Assembly (NCBI GenBank): GCA_039105265.1
Contig: JAPFFF010000004.1
Coordinates: 2,976,001 to 3,040,000, forward strand
Reading direction: 5' to 3'
From: Tritrichomonas musculus
Lineage: Eukaryota > Parabasalia > Tritrichomonadida > Tritrichomonadidae
DNA length: 64,000 nucleotides
Shown here: in pieces, positions 8,782-19,142 of the stretch
Layout of the letters: every line of letters starts with the position of its first letter
Position numbering within the stretch: position 1 is the first letter of the stretch
Made by a program: the position numbers and the translations under genes
The notes under the pieces: model-generated
Databases searched by the model: none
What the model saw: only the letters and a program-made list of their open reading frames with translations
What the model was told of the DNA's origin: nothing

Positions 8782-10287
8782 TTACATTTCCGCGAAAAGA
8801 ATAAAAGCTGAAAGTGCTTTCGAATAAGATGCATTGAAGTAATATAAGTGTTTTTCTTTCTTTTCGTTTGCTTTTGCGGCAGTCATATTTCCAGCTTCCA
8901 TTTGCTCGTTTTGTTCGTATTCTTTGTGTAATTCAGAAATTTTAGATAGATATCTTCTTGCATGTTCACCTATTATAAATCGATAACCTTCGATCGCAGC
9001 TTCTTCATCATATCTAAATGCAAAAATACTTTTTGGATTGATCATTTTATCAGCAGATGATCTAGGAATGCTTTGCATTTGAGCAAAACCAAATCGACAT
9101 AATGCATACATTGTACTTCTTGCATCTTTTTCTGAAAGTAAAGCATCACCTTCGATTTGATGCGTGTCTGCAACACCAAGTTTTCTTAATGAATTGAAGC
9201 ATTGACAATGATAAGCTGAAAAATCTTGTTTAAGGAATGATTCAATATGTTGAATTTGAAAAGCGCGAATTGATTTTGGTGTTGTTAACTCCCAGTAAGT
9301 TCCATCTCTACTGCACATAAAATTCATTTGAGATTCTGAAATGGTGTCTAGAAGAGTAAATAAATCGTCATCCTGACTAGGAGTATATACTCTTGAGAGA
9401 CTACTATATTCAAGATGTGGATAAGAAACGACATCAGTGCGAATGTTATCATCATCTTTTGACATCATTCTCTGAAAATTGGTATAATCACCACAATGAG
9501 ATAAACCTATTATACACTCGATAAGTTTCATATATTTTGTGCCATTCAAATTTGGTAATGTTTGCGAAAATTGAACAAGATAGCGTCCTCGTAGGAAAGA
9601 GGCAACGCCATTCCAGTTAATTGTAAGAGAATAAGTGTTATCGGTGATTTTCATTGATTTTGCTGATTCTGATGGACGATTTGTTCCGAGATCTTGAGTT
9701 GAATTTGCGTTATTAGTTCGCTTTTTTGAAAGATTAAGATTTTCAATTCTTCTCATTAATGAAAAAACATCGCAAGTTGAAAAGCTTTCACATTCAACAA
9801 CACGGCGAGATAAAATGCCAATTTCGATTAGTTCATCAACTGTTTCTTGAAAACCATCTGGAAGGTCAATCTGAGGCGAAATAGCTTTTACTTTCTTCTT
9901 CTTTGATTTATCATTATTCGGCGGAGTATATTCGATGATGCCATGAAAAAGAATTAATTTTAATGTTTCACAATATGATGGCTTTTGATATTGCTCTTCA
10001 ATTTGATCGATAAGAATTGATGGTGCCGATAAAATAAAAGCAGGTAAAGAACTAATTGATAAGAATGTTTGAGAACCTTCGCGTGTTATATTTACGACGC
10101 CGTGTAAATACATTGAGAGAGCGACTGTCTTAGCATCTTCAAGAGGAAAATTTGTCACTTGAGCAACAAGTCCTATTGGACAAGGACCACATCTTTCAAT
10201 TGCTTCAGCAACAATAGCTGCAGGTTCGCCAAAAAGGAACGATATTATTTCGTTTAAGAGCCTTTGTTTAACACCACCAATCGACAT
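8782..10287 (-). CDS. RPC3: RNA polymerase III subunit RPC3 (POLR3C/Rpc82)
   Basis: A complete 501-residue protein, close to the 534 residues of human POLR3C. The N terminus (residues 1-75) is a winged helix with GPCPIGLVAQVTNFPLEDAK, matching the first extended winged helix of RPC3. A central WNGVASFLRGRYLVQF segment matches the family YWQANLDRFHQHFRDQ region, and FLKQDFSAYHCQCFNSLRKLG with the following helices matches the ERFGSRCARIFRLVLQK region. A C-terminal helical coil (about 440-485) is also typical. RPC3 joins RPC6 and RPC7 in the subcomplex that contacts TFIIIB and opens tRNA and 5S promoters. It is convergent with the upstream plus-strand gene and codirectional with the Myb gene, 110 bases away. 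The stop overlaps TAAAA. Confidence 0.87.
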   Translation of the reverse strand: MSIGGVKQRLLNEIISFLFGEPAAIVAEAIERCGPCPIGLVAQVTNFPLEDAKTVALSMYLHGVVNITREGSQTFLSISSLPAFILSAPSILIDQIEEQYQKPSYCETLKLILFHGIIEYTPPNNDKSKKKKVKAISPQIDLPDGFQETVDELIEIGILSRRVVECESFSTCDVFSLMRRIENLNLSKKRTNNANSTQDLGTNRPSESAKSMKITDNTYSLTINWNGVASFLRGRYLVQFSQTLPNLNGTKYMKLIECIIGLSHCGDYTNFQRMMSKDDDNIRTDVVSYPHLEYSSLSRVYTPSQDDDLFTLLDTISESQMNFMCSRDGTYWELTTPKSIRAFQIQHIESFLKQDFSAYHCQCFNSLRKLGVADTHQIEGDALLSEKDARSTMYALCRFGFAQMQSIPRSSADKMINPKSIFAFRYDEEAAIEGYRFIIGEHARRYLSKISELHKEYEQNEQMEAGNMTAAKANEKKEKHLYYFNASYSKALSAFILFAEM

Positions 10288-10295
10288 CCTGGTTT

Positions 10296-10302
10296 AACCG
10301 TC
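10296..10302 (-). promoter_or_regulatory. M3-type Myb recognition element
   Basis: On the minus strand GACGGTT sits nine bases before the RPC3 start codon. It fits the trichomonad M3 core element (A/G/T)(A/G)C(G/C)G(T/C)T, which binds a Myb-like factor and places transcription start close by. A small out-of-frame ATG also precedes the true start. Confidence 0.5.
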
Positions 10303-10412
10303 ATTTTGCATTGAATTTTTCAAAATAAAAAAAATGAAATTCAGAATAAAATTAACATTTAAAATAAGAAAAATGCTGAAAATAAACTATCTATTATATT
10401 AAAAAAAAATAA

Positions 10413-11402
10413 TCATTTGAATCCTTCTCCCTCTGCTTGGTTTGCTTTTATTGGAGAAAATATTCCGAATGTCGAACTTGTTCCTGGTGAAGTTAACCCG
10501 CCAAAAGCTCCTGGAGTTGATGTAAACCCTGGAATAGGAGAAATTGGTGTGAAAAGACCTGATTCGGTTGGTGGAAATGATGTCTGAAGGGTAAATGGAG
10601 TTAATGCTAAGCCAGAATTAAGCCCAGAATTGAGACTAGAATTAATTTCGGACGGAATCTGAAGAGGTGGTGGTTGCATTCTAGGATGAGAAGCCGGTTG
10701 ATTTTGTTGAGGTGGTGGCTGCTGTAATTGTTGCGGCTTTAATTGAATCTGTGGTTTTTGGTCGTTTTGAATATTGGATGTTGTCTGAGGTTGGCCTACT
10801 TGTGTATTATCTTTCTGATTCTGTAATTGGGATGAATCTGGAAGCGGATCAAGTTGTTTTCCATGCGGAATAGATTTTTGTTTATATTGTCTTTTACTCG
10901 AATCTGGAAGGATATATTCATTTCCATTTTGATCAACTTGTAATCGCTTCGAAATTGAAGAATTCCATCTGTTTTTTATCGAATTATCAGTTCTTCCTGG
11001 CAGCATTTTAGCTATTGTTGACCATTTGCCGCCAAGAGTTTTATGTTGCGTATAAATCAAATTATCTTCTTCTGGTGTCCAAGGCATTTTTTTGACATTA
11101 GGATCGAGATGATTAAACCATCTTTCACGACATTGTTTTGAACTTCTATGTGGTAAAATCTGTGTAATTCGTGGCCATCCGCGAGGGCCATTACGAGTGA
11201 CATAATCTATAATCATTTGGTCTTCTTCCTGGGTAAAAGGTCCTTTTATGATATTTGGATCGAGACATTTTTCCCAACGAGCAGCAACTTGAGAAGGTGT
11301 TCTCTTAGGAAGACTCTGGGCAATTAGATTCCATTGTTTACCATGTGTTTTAACAAGTGTACGAAGAATATTGTCTTCTGTTTCATCCCAATTCCTTCCC
11401 AT
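10413..11402 (-). CDS. R1R2R3 Myb-like DNA-binding protein
   Basis: A 329-residue protein from the ATG at 11402; the longer frame begins with TTG and is not used. Three Myb/SANT repeats fill residues 1-155: R1 (NWDETEDNILRTLV...W...W), R2 (KGPFTQEEDQMIIDYV), R3 (KMPWTPEEDNLIYTQH), each with the spaced aromatic residues of the hydrophobic core. The recognition helices of R2 and R3 (SSKQCRERWFNHL, TDNSIKNRWNS) match those of animal c-Myb and plant 3R-Myb. The rest is a Gln/Pro-rich and then Gly/Ser/Phe-rich tail typical of activation regions. It is a nuclear transcription factor; its target sites would be AACNG-like. Three-repeat Mybs often control cell-cycle genes in other eukaryotes, and trichomonads use many Myb proteins for promoter recognition. 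Target genes here are unknown. Confidence 0.94.
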   Translation of the reverse strand: MGRNWDETEDNILRTLVKTHGKQWNLIAQSLPKRTPSQVAARWEKCLDPNIIKGPFTQEEDQMIIDYVTRNGPRGWPRITQILPHRSSKQCRERWFNHLDPNVKKMPWTPEEDNLIYTQHKTLGGKWSTIAKMLPGRTDNSIKNRWNSSISKRLQVDQNGNEYILPDSSKRQYKQKSIPHGKQLDPLPDSSQLQNQKDNTQVGQPQTTSNIQNDQKPQIQLKPQQLQQPPPQQNQPASHPRMQPPPLQIPSEINSSLNSGLNSGLALTPFTLQTSFPPTESGLFTPISPIPGFTSTPGAFGGLTSPGTSSTFGIFSPIKANQAEGEGFK

Positions 11403-11419
11403 TTCCAATAAACGAGTTG

Positions 11420-11441
11420 TACGGTTATTTCTTAAAAATGA
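11420..11441 (-). promoter_or_regulatory. Inr (TCATTT) and Myb-site-like core of the Myb gene
   Basis: On the minus strand TCATTT (11436-11441) is a full match to the trichomonad initiator TCA-Py-T-A/T, about 34 bases before the ATG. Between it and the ATG, TACGGTTA (11420-11427, plus strand) resembles a Myb site and would allow autoregulation. Both are consensus matches only. Confidence 0.45.
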
Positions 11442-12750
11442 GACTATCGTCTGTTTTTCTTAGAATTGTGTCACTTTTTCTGAGAAAATAACAATTTTTT
11501 TCTTTTTTGTTGAGAAAGATATAGAAATTATATTACAAAAGTTCTTTTGAACCCGATGGTATGATTTTAAATGTCATTTAATGAAATTAAAAAAAATGAT
11601 TAATAAAAAGTTAAAATTTTGTACGTTATGGGTATCGTCTTTGTTGACCTTGTAAGGGGTACACGATTTACCTATTTTCAATCGTGTCAAAAAAAATTAG
11701 GTATATTTTGACCAGGGGTCGCAAAATACCGGCTACCCAAAGCGGTTTTTGACACGAAATTTTTAAAATTCATTTATCTCAAAATGTGGAATAAATATTT
11801 ATATAAAAAAAGGTTTATTAAAAAATTTACAAGCTTTTTAATCCTTTTTAATAAAAATTTTTATTTCATTAGAATAATGCATCTGATAATTTTCTCAAAA
11901 ATTGTTTTTTGAAATTATTTTCTCTATCATTCTATTTAATTACGATTTTTAATATCAGAAAACCTTTTTTCTTGAAAGTTAATTGTTTTTTTTTTTTTTT
12001 TTTTTGTATCCTATTTTTTTCTGATTTTCATTGCCATTTAATTTATTGTTTAGATGACTTATGAAAAGAGAAATTATACATAAATTTAAGTTATGTAATA
12101 TTTTTTTATATTAAGCTTTGAAATCTACAAATTTTAAATAATAAAAACTATTCATTTACTTGTTTCATATTTTTTATCTTTTTTTCAACGTTTATACTAT
12201 ACATTTTAGTTTATTTTGCTATTAATTAATGTTACTAATCACTTATATAAATAAAAAATATTGGCATTTGGTTCTTTTATTTCATGTTTGAATTCAATAT
12301 TAAGATATATTAATAACTATTTCAGATTTTAAAAGATTATCTTGTTTTGACAAACTTTTACTTGATTTTCAAATAAAAAAGTCTTTTCTAAATAAAATTT
12401 GAAATATTTCATATAACAAGTCATATCATAAAACTTTATTTTCTAAAATCATAATTCACTTTAAAAAAATGCATGTTTCAATAAAAAAATTAATTATAGA
12501 ACATGGTTTTATAAAAAATAATCCAAAAAATACACTAGAAATAAAAGGGTCATTCGCGAACGCTTCTTTTTTTTTTTTTTTTTTTTTTTTTGATGGCCAA
12601 AAAAAATGAATGCAATTTGGGGAAAAAGTTCAAGAAAAAAAAGCTACTTATAATTGAAAAGTGAGATTATCATTTTTTAATAAATGCAGAAAGTCTTTTC
12701 TAAATTGAAATATTTGAAGTGCTAAAAGTCTTTTCTAAATATAATATTAT
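11442..12750. other. Intergenic stretch at the gene/accessory boundary
   Basis: No gene seen. A less AT-rich island at about 11620-11760 (GTACACGATTTACC, CCAGGGGTCGC, CCGGCTACCC) contains two partly repeated CGTGTCAAAAA/GACACGAAAT motifs and may be the edge of an unrecognised element. Long poly(T) runs lie near 11986-12005 and 12567-12591. Confidence 0.4.
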
Positions 12751-13075
12751 TTTTCTACAAGCGCCTTTTAGCACTTCCAAAAAAGTTTTTCCAAAAAAGC
12801 TACGAGTATGGTGCAGATTTGAATTGCCTTAAAATGATACAAACTTTCTGCATAGGGTATGATCTCAGGGAAGAGCTGTATACATGTTCTTTTTAACCTC
12901 CTCGATAAGATGAATATTTAGTATCACAACCACAAATGTCTCCCTGGTGACTTAAAAAGATTTGTTAACTGCTTAAGCGTCATCCGAACAATGGTTGTAC
13001 AGCATTATTGAAAAAAATGACATCATCTTAAAAAAACAAGAAATCTTGGAAGTGCTAAAAGGCGCTTGTAGAAAA
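12751..13075. repeat. Inverted duplication of a transposase gene segment
   Basis: The 28 bases at 12751-12778 are the exact reverse complement of 13048-13075, which lies inside the broken transposase gene. Closer to the first arm, GAAGTGCTAAAAG also recurs in inverted orientation around 12716-12778, and ATGCAGAAAGT/ACTTTCTGCAT pair around 12685-12855. The 5' side of the transposase copy therefore carries a fold-back rearrangement. Confidence 0.7.
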
Positions 13076-14056
13076 AAATCAATTATTGATAGCTTCTACA
13101 TTAAACATTATCGAACATTACAAAGAGATTCCAGGTTAATATGGAATGTCGATGAAATAGTTTCAGCTTCAAATAAAAATATAAAGTTTTATGTCAAAAA
13201 GAAACGCTTCCCTTGTCCCAAATAGATATTTGAATGAGCATTTTACTAGCTAATTTCAGTTCAACGCCAATGGAGATAAGTTACTTCCAACAATTATTTT
13301 ACTTAATATTTGTTATTTACCACTTGAATTTAAAGGTTTACAAGCTCACTTTTTCTTACAAAAAAGATGTTGAATGACAATTTTTTTATGGAACGCATTT
13401 ATTGTTTTTCTCAAAAGATATTTCAAAATACAGAATTCAGCTCCCAGTTGAAATAAAATGGGATGAAATGATTTTAATATTTGATTGTCATGGTTCTCGC
13501 ATTAGTTCTTATGCTATTGAATACCTGAAATTATTTAAAATTACTTTAGTCAAACTGCAGGCATATATTACTTACATCCTACAGCCATTCGAAATTGGCG
13601 TGGTAAAATCATAAAAAATCATATAAATAAATTTTCATATAACTCATTATACCATTTCAATAGTTTGGATTTCAATCCCAAATAGCAAAAAGTACAATAT
13701 CAAACTTTCCTAGCAATGATTGCCACATGATCAATTTTATATTCTTAAATATTACGAAATGGATTTAAATATTCCTGCATTTGTCAACTTGATCCAAATC
13801 AAGGATTGAATAGTAAATACGTAACAGATGATAACAAAAACAATATATATGAAAGAAGGAGAAATACTTTCGACATTTCTAATAAGAATCTCTCAAGTGA
13901 TAACGAACGAATAAGGTTGGTCCAATACATATATAAGATCAATTTTCAAAACCTATCTCAAATTCAAAACCAGAATCTTCAAGATTTGAATTATTGTTTA
14001 TATAATAACAACAAACGCAAGTGGAAAAATTTTATCATCTATTCCAGCCATTATTA
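12979..14056 (+). pseudogene. Broken pogo/Tigger-like (DDE_1) transposase, C-terminal part
   Basis: Three separate open stretches in changing frames resemble a pogo/Tigger-like DDE transposase. The first (12995-13225) ends in LIWNVDEIVSASN, matching the family first-Asp motif NxDET. The second (13402-13614) reads MILIFDCHGSRISSYAIEY then ILQPFEIGVVKS, matching the family LLLDGHxSHxS and LLQPLDVGVF motifs around the second Asp and third acidic residue. The third (13806-14057) is a polar tail. Stops and frame changes separate them, so it is dead. Poly(T)/poly(A) at 14162-14192 follows. Family assignment is from motifs only. Confidence 0.75.
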
Positions 14057-14229
14057 GGTTAACAATAGAAGGAAATATATCCATTCAGTTCTACTCCGAT
14101 TCTTTGAGTTTTACTTAAATATTGGATATCATTTTTTCAATTTACCAAATTAGAGACTTTCCTTTTTTTTTTTTTTTTAAAAAAAAAAAAAACGATTATT
14201 TATAACATTATTTACTTTTAAAATATGGC

Positions 14230-14820
14230 AACAATGCAAGAGCAAATGTAAAAGCGTTTTCAAATAAAGGTTTAGCCAAGGAAAAACTATATATACTAAA
14301 GCAACCATGTTCGGGCCATGCTGGAAACCTTGCAATTCATAACATATTTGAGAGAAAAGGAGTATAGACTTTAGTTAATTACCAATTGTAGCAGCAAATA
14401 TTGCTACACAAAAATTTGAGGTGTTGAAGTCCTTTGATACTTTAAGAACAAATATGTTATTTGATTGATTTAATGCGCCTAAATGGGGAATAAAAACCTC
14501 TAACCAGTTTTTCCTAATTTGCTTCTGTTTTTCTAGTATGCAAAGGGGCACTTTTTTCTATTATAACAGAAGACTTGAAAAAAAGAATGTGGTCCAAAAA
14601 GTATTTTAACAGATGAACAAATATCCTTATTGATAAATTTTGTTTATGATAAATTACTACCAAAGAATCCAGTGACATATGACTGCATACTCTCATTTAT
14701 TCTACTTCAATTTTGGTACTGCTATGTTCATAAATCATTCTTCAGATTAATACCAGCCGTTGTACATTGGCATTTTTCATGTCCAAAAGAGAAGAATGCA
14801 GAGGATGTTTATCGATAATA
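14230..14820 (+). pseudogene. Broken transposase N-terminal part (pogo-like)
   Basis: Short open pieces on the plus strand look like the DNA-binding and linker part of a transposase: LTDEQISLLINFVYDKLLPKNPVTYD (written here in part) around 14606-14690, then W..SCPKEKNAEDVYR near 14765-14815, similar to the region ahead of the catalytic core in pogo-like proteins. It lies downstream of the catalytic fragment, so it is a second copy or a rearranged one. Several stops break it. Confidence 0.45.
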
Positions 14821-15158
14821 AACAAACTCCTCAATCAATCCATTTAATTACAATTTTGGATAGCTTAAAGCAAGCATAAATAGTTTCAAATGTTGTGAAT
14901 GCTTTTCGAAGCGCAGGCATTCTTTAAAGATATGATTTAAAAAAAGCTTTTCCCCTATCTTGATAGATCAAAGGCCTCTAAGGTTCGCCATTGGAACTAT
15001 CAAGATAAAAGGATATCTTATGACAAGTCAAGGATATCAATGACAGAAAACAAACTGAGGAGTTAGATCAACCACAGATAAGGTAAAATTATTCCAAGCA
15101 TACCACAAGATTCAATTAGATCTGGCTTTCTTCAATCATTAATGGTTTTTAATTGGCC
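14821..15158. other. No supported feature
   Basis: Mixed sequence between the transposase remnant and the repeat block. I see no open frame worth calling; it may be further transposon debris. Confidence 0.4.
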
Positions 15159-15945
15159 TTAGTAGTGAAGAGTGTTCCGAATCGGGACCAGATAGAATTC
15201 CACCAAAAACGCCATAAATAGCACACTTTTTGGGCCCATATAAATGTCAAAAATAACATACACACATAGCCCATATTTTGAACCCATATTTGGACCCATA
15301 TTTGGGATCCATATTTTGGACCCATACTGAATTATACCCAAAAACACCATAAATAGCCCATATTTGGGGGCCATATAGAATTCCAAAAATAACGCGAATC
15401 TCGAATCAATTCATAAGCGGGTATATACCCCACAAATCTACACGCTGGGAATCTACCAAATATAAATTTATCCAATTTATTATTTATAATTTTAATATTT
15501 GGATAAGCCAATTTGGGAGTCCATACGCAATATCCCAGATGGCTCGTCTTCCAACTCGAGCAAAGCTTAGAAGAATACCTTCTGCATATGGAGCCACTTG
15601 GAAAGCCACTTGGAAAGCTATTTTGGGAAACTATTATGGGAACAACCATCTAGTGTTCCGAGGATTTACATAAACGGTCCACTAAATATTGGGTGTACCG
15701 GAAAAACCGCAGACCACTTAGGAGAGCCATATACGAGTCCACAGGAGAATCCAGGTCTGGTAGAATTCTACCACACCACAAATGGAGCTACATGGAAAGC
15801 TATTTTGGGAATCTGCATATGGAGCTATATATGGAGACACTTGGGAAGCCATATATGGAGATACTTGGGAATCTGCAGGAGAATCCACTTAGAAAATCCC
15901 AAAATAAGAATTATAAAATATTTTATTTTTGGGTATTATTAGGTA
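15159..15945. repeat. Degenerate CCATAT/GGGA repeat block
   Basis: From 15200 to 15380 the motif CCCATATTTGGA/ACCCATA recurs many times with varying spacing. From 15590 to 15890 a different but related motif, ATATGGAG.CACTTGGGAAGC, recurs about every 25 bases. Open frames on both strands arise from this repetition and have no protein-like character. The block is richer in G and C than its surroundings and ends next to the fossil element that follows. Confidence 0.6.
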
Positions 15946-16006
15946 GATTTCTAAATACGAATCTACTTTTTTCTCGACTTATAAATGGAAAGCAACGACG
16001 CTCTCT

Positions 16007-16587
16007 TTAAGGACGACCTTTCACCGTTTATAATTTATTTTATAACGATTATTTTTTGTATTCATTTTCATCGTAAATCATTGAAAATTAAAAAATTTAA
16101 TAACTCAAGTTAGAAGGGAAAAAAGAAACTTGTTTTTGTGTTAATACAAATCAAATAGAATAAATTATTGATATCCGGTTCGAAAAGTAATATTAATACT
16201 TGTTATTTATCAAATTTAATCATTTTTTTATTTTATCTACTAAAATTTCATCTTTTTCTTTAATATATTATGAGTTTGGAACCGGATTATTTTAAATATT
16301 CATGTTATTTAATAAATGGTGCATAGAAAACAAAATTGTTTTTCTTTGAAATTGAGTTATTACATTTTGAAATTCTTAGAATAAATATAAACGTATTTTG
16401 GTTTAATTCACTTTTATTTTTTGAAATATCTCTTTTTCAAAGCTGAATAATTAATTATTTATTTTTTATATGCATTATATTCCAATTATTTATTTGTTAA
16501 TATGAGTTTCACAATAAAATTATGAAAGATTGAAGAAGAATTAAATGTAACCACGACGATCATTTTTCATAGAAAGGTCGTCCTTAA
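16007..16587. mobile_element. TTAA-bounded inverted-repeat element (581 bp)
   Basis: The ends read TTAAGGACGACCTTTC at 16007 and GAAAGGTCGTCCTTAA ending at 16587, a perfect 16-bp inverted repeat that includes TTAA at both ends. No coding capacity inside, so non-autonomous. It is inserted directly beside, and probably within, the fossil replication-gene-like sequence that resumes at 16588. It shares the TTAA-GG end pattern with three other elements in the window. TTAA duplication is known for piggyBac-type transposases, but those ends read CCC, not GG, so the family is open. Confidence 0.7.
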
Positions 16588-18808
16588 GGAGATTTCCTTA
16601 AACAAGACACGAACAGATGCCACATTTGCTATTAAAGCAATCGGTGGTGGTAAAATAAAGCACGAAACACTACTATACAACCTTTACCGAGTTATTAACC
16701 AAAGCGATATATCGTTTATAGATTACATCGAGAAACTAAAGATTAGGAACCCCGATGATACCAAAGATGCTGACGCAGATGACCAAACAATAGATAATAG
16801 TGCGTTAAATAAAATCGCTAAGGATTTGTTTGGTAGCACCACTGCTACAATAAAGAGGGTTCTAAACCAGCTGGATATCGATATACGCAAACCAGATATT
16901 AAACCAATTGGAATTAAGAGTGCAGATGGATTTGCTTACAGACCATCTTCGTTCGTCCAACTCCTTAAGGTTAATCTATCTAATGTCTCTATCGATAGCA
17001 TCTTTAATTTACTAGGAGACTCCACCAAAATCGAATTTCTGCATGAAAACCGTGTATATATACACGATATCAACTTTACTCGGGATTACAAAGGCGTATT
17101 TAACAAAAGGGATGTTATTAGGCATTTGGTTGGCGAACACAACTTTGTAAAGCAAGGGGATACAAATCCAGATGACAACCCAGATGACAACCCAGTTATT
17201 ATAAATAATTCCCAACTCATATCCAATAATTGTCTAACGTTTATAAGCTCCTCTACAACTGGAACCATTAGATACAAATTCTATAACAAGTTTGTGCAAT
17301 CGATGGAATCCCCGAGTGTCCGCAATAAAATTGGTTCCCATATTAACGATTGGATTAACAACCCAGAACCGATATTACGCAAGGCGATCGAGAACTCGTT
17401 GGAAACCGGCATTTTAAGATTGGAGTTTACGATGTATCTCTATAAGAACACAACTGGAACCCTAGATAGAGATGTGGTTTACGCATATTTGGAGTACCTC
17501 GAGAATTTAATGCCATCGAATCTAATTTATTTTAATTCTATCGAGAACCAATTTAATTTGCTGTGCAAAAATATATTATACAATGTTTGTATTGTGGATT
17601 TAGAATTGGACCTAGCGTTTGTGGCGTTATACCAGAATAAGTTGACGGGTAAAGTTAATGGGTTCTATATCGAAAAAATAAATGCAATCAAATTATCGAA
17701 TACACTCCGGTGGTACTGCTCGAATAAGCCCATTACTGTAATATTAATGCAAATCGATCCACATAACGACGAAGTAAATATACAACAGGATAGCTATCTA
17801 CGAATAAACACAGCAAGCGAACCTCTATATACATACATCCATAAGGGCTGCGAGAAACTAAAAGCTGTGCAAACAAAGGATAACATTAATAAACCTGCCG
17901 ATGTTGGATTAACCCCAAATAATGTATTTAATTTTGTATTCCCAACATCCACAGCATCGTTATTAAAATCGAGTACTCAAGAGAAAATAATGTTTAAAAT
18001 ACTGGAATTGGATTTACTAAATTATCCAAACGAGACACTAACTATTCGATCCATTAACCGAGATATTAAGGAGGAAACCGAGGAGAATGCTTTTAAGGAA
18101 CACTACGAACAGCAGATGAACAATATATAGTCTAAGAACGAGGTTATAGAAGCCCGAATCGAGGAGTGCGCCCATAAGGAGATGGTTAGAGATATGCTTT
18201 ATAAGGTCCTTTCCAACATTAGAGCATACACGCACAGGTTCTTGGATTTAAAGGATGGGACCGAAATAAATGTGTATGGGTTTAAAGAAACTAGAACCCG
18301 ATATGGCAAGACATATTTGCTCGCATGTTCGTTAAATGTAATGCACGATGTCGATGGAAATTTAATAGAATACATGGTACCCCAAACCATATTACAATTA
18401 TATTGGTGTCCTTCGAATATTGCGCATTACATAGACAAAATATTAGCAAATAAGGGATTTAAGCAACTGGATATTAAACGAATAACAGCATTTGGGAGCT
18501 TAACTGGAATCCCAATAATGCAATTAATTAAGGAGGGCTCGTTTACAAACGCATCTAAAAATTTATGTGCCAAGATGGTTGTAAAGGAATGCAAAAATAA
18601 TGAAACAGAGGATATTACTGGATATCGCGACAGTATTATGCAAGAGATGGATGCAAATATAAAGCAATGCAAGAAGATAGATGAGGATGTTAAATTAGGA
18701 GATATAATTAAGGTAACTGGGTACAAACTCCTTAAGAGCTCGCTATTAATACGCTGTTCTATTAATGGTGGAGACCCCAAGGATTATATAGCCACATATA
18801 AAAAATAA
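16588..18808 (+). pseudogene. Fossil copy of a large replication-protein-like gene (copy 1)
   Basis: This region is a diverged relative of the large gene at 54927-57553. Shared blocks include IHDINFT/IHDIDFT, YKFYNKFVQS.ESPSVR, a G-H-x-x-DW motif and TGILRLEFT/TGLLRLEIT in the first part, and a weaker match over the last 200 residues. The order of motifs (short acidic strand, K/RxYxK, then RLE.T) faintly recalls rolling-circle initiators of the Rep_trans kind, but I see no proven HUH pair and no Walker A helicase motif. The function is therefore unknown. It is G+C-richer than the flanks. It appears broken about once or twice. I found no terminal repeats around it, so it is a decayed partial copy. 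An inverted-repeat element sits at its 5' edge. Confidence 0.65.
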
Positions 18809-19142
18809 TCATATCTCTGAAAAAAGATAATATACTAAATAATTTTTTGTGAATAAATAAAATATCAATTAATTTATTTAATAAAACCATTTTTGTAAAA
18901 GTAAAATGCAATTTTTAAAAATCATTTTTGGCAAAGGTGAAATGATTGACCATTTTATAAAAAGCATATAATCACTCTGTGAGCAAACCAATTCACATTA
19001 CTCAAGATTTCTAGATTATTTACTATTATAATATTGTTTTATAACCTTTTATTCCTTTTTAACATATAAAACCAACAAGAAACTTGCGATGCCGTTTATA
19101 AACTATGATTTTTTTTTTAAAAAAATACAAATTCAATTACGA
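18809..19142. other. AT-rich spacer
   Basis: No gene seen between the fossil gene and the next element. The motif GCAAAGGTGAAAT/GTAAAAGTAAAAT is loosely repeated at about 18895-18945. Confidence 0.4.

Noticed and set aside
15159-16010. Several overlapping 75-114 residue frames on both strands
   Set aside because: They arise from the degenerate CCATAT/GGGA repeats and show no protein-like composition.
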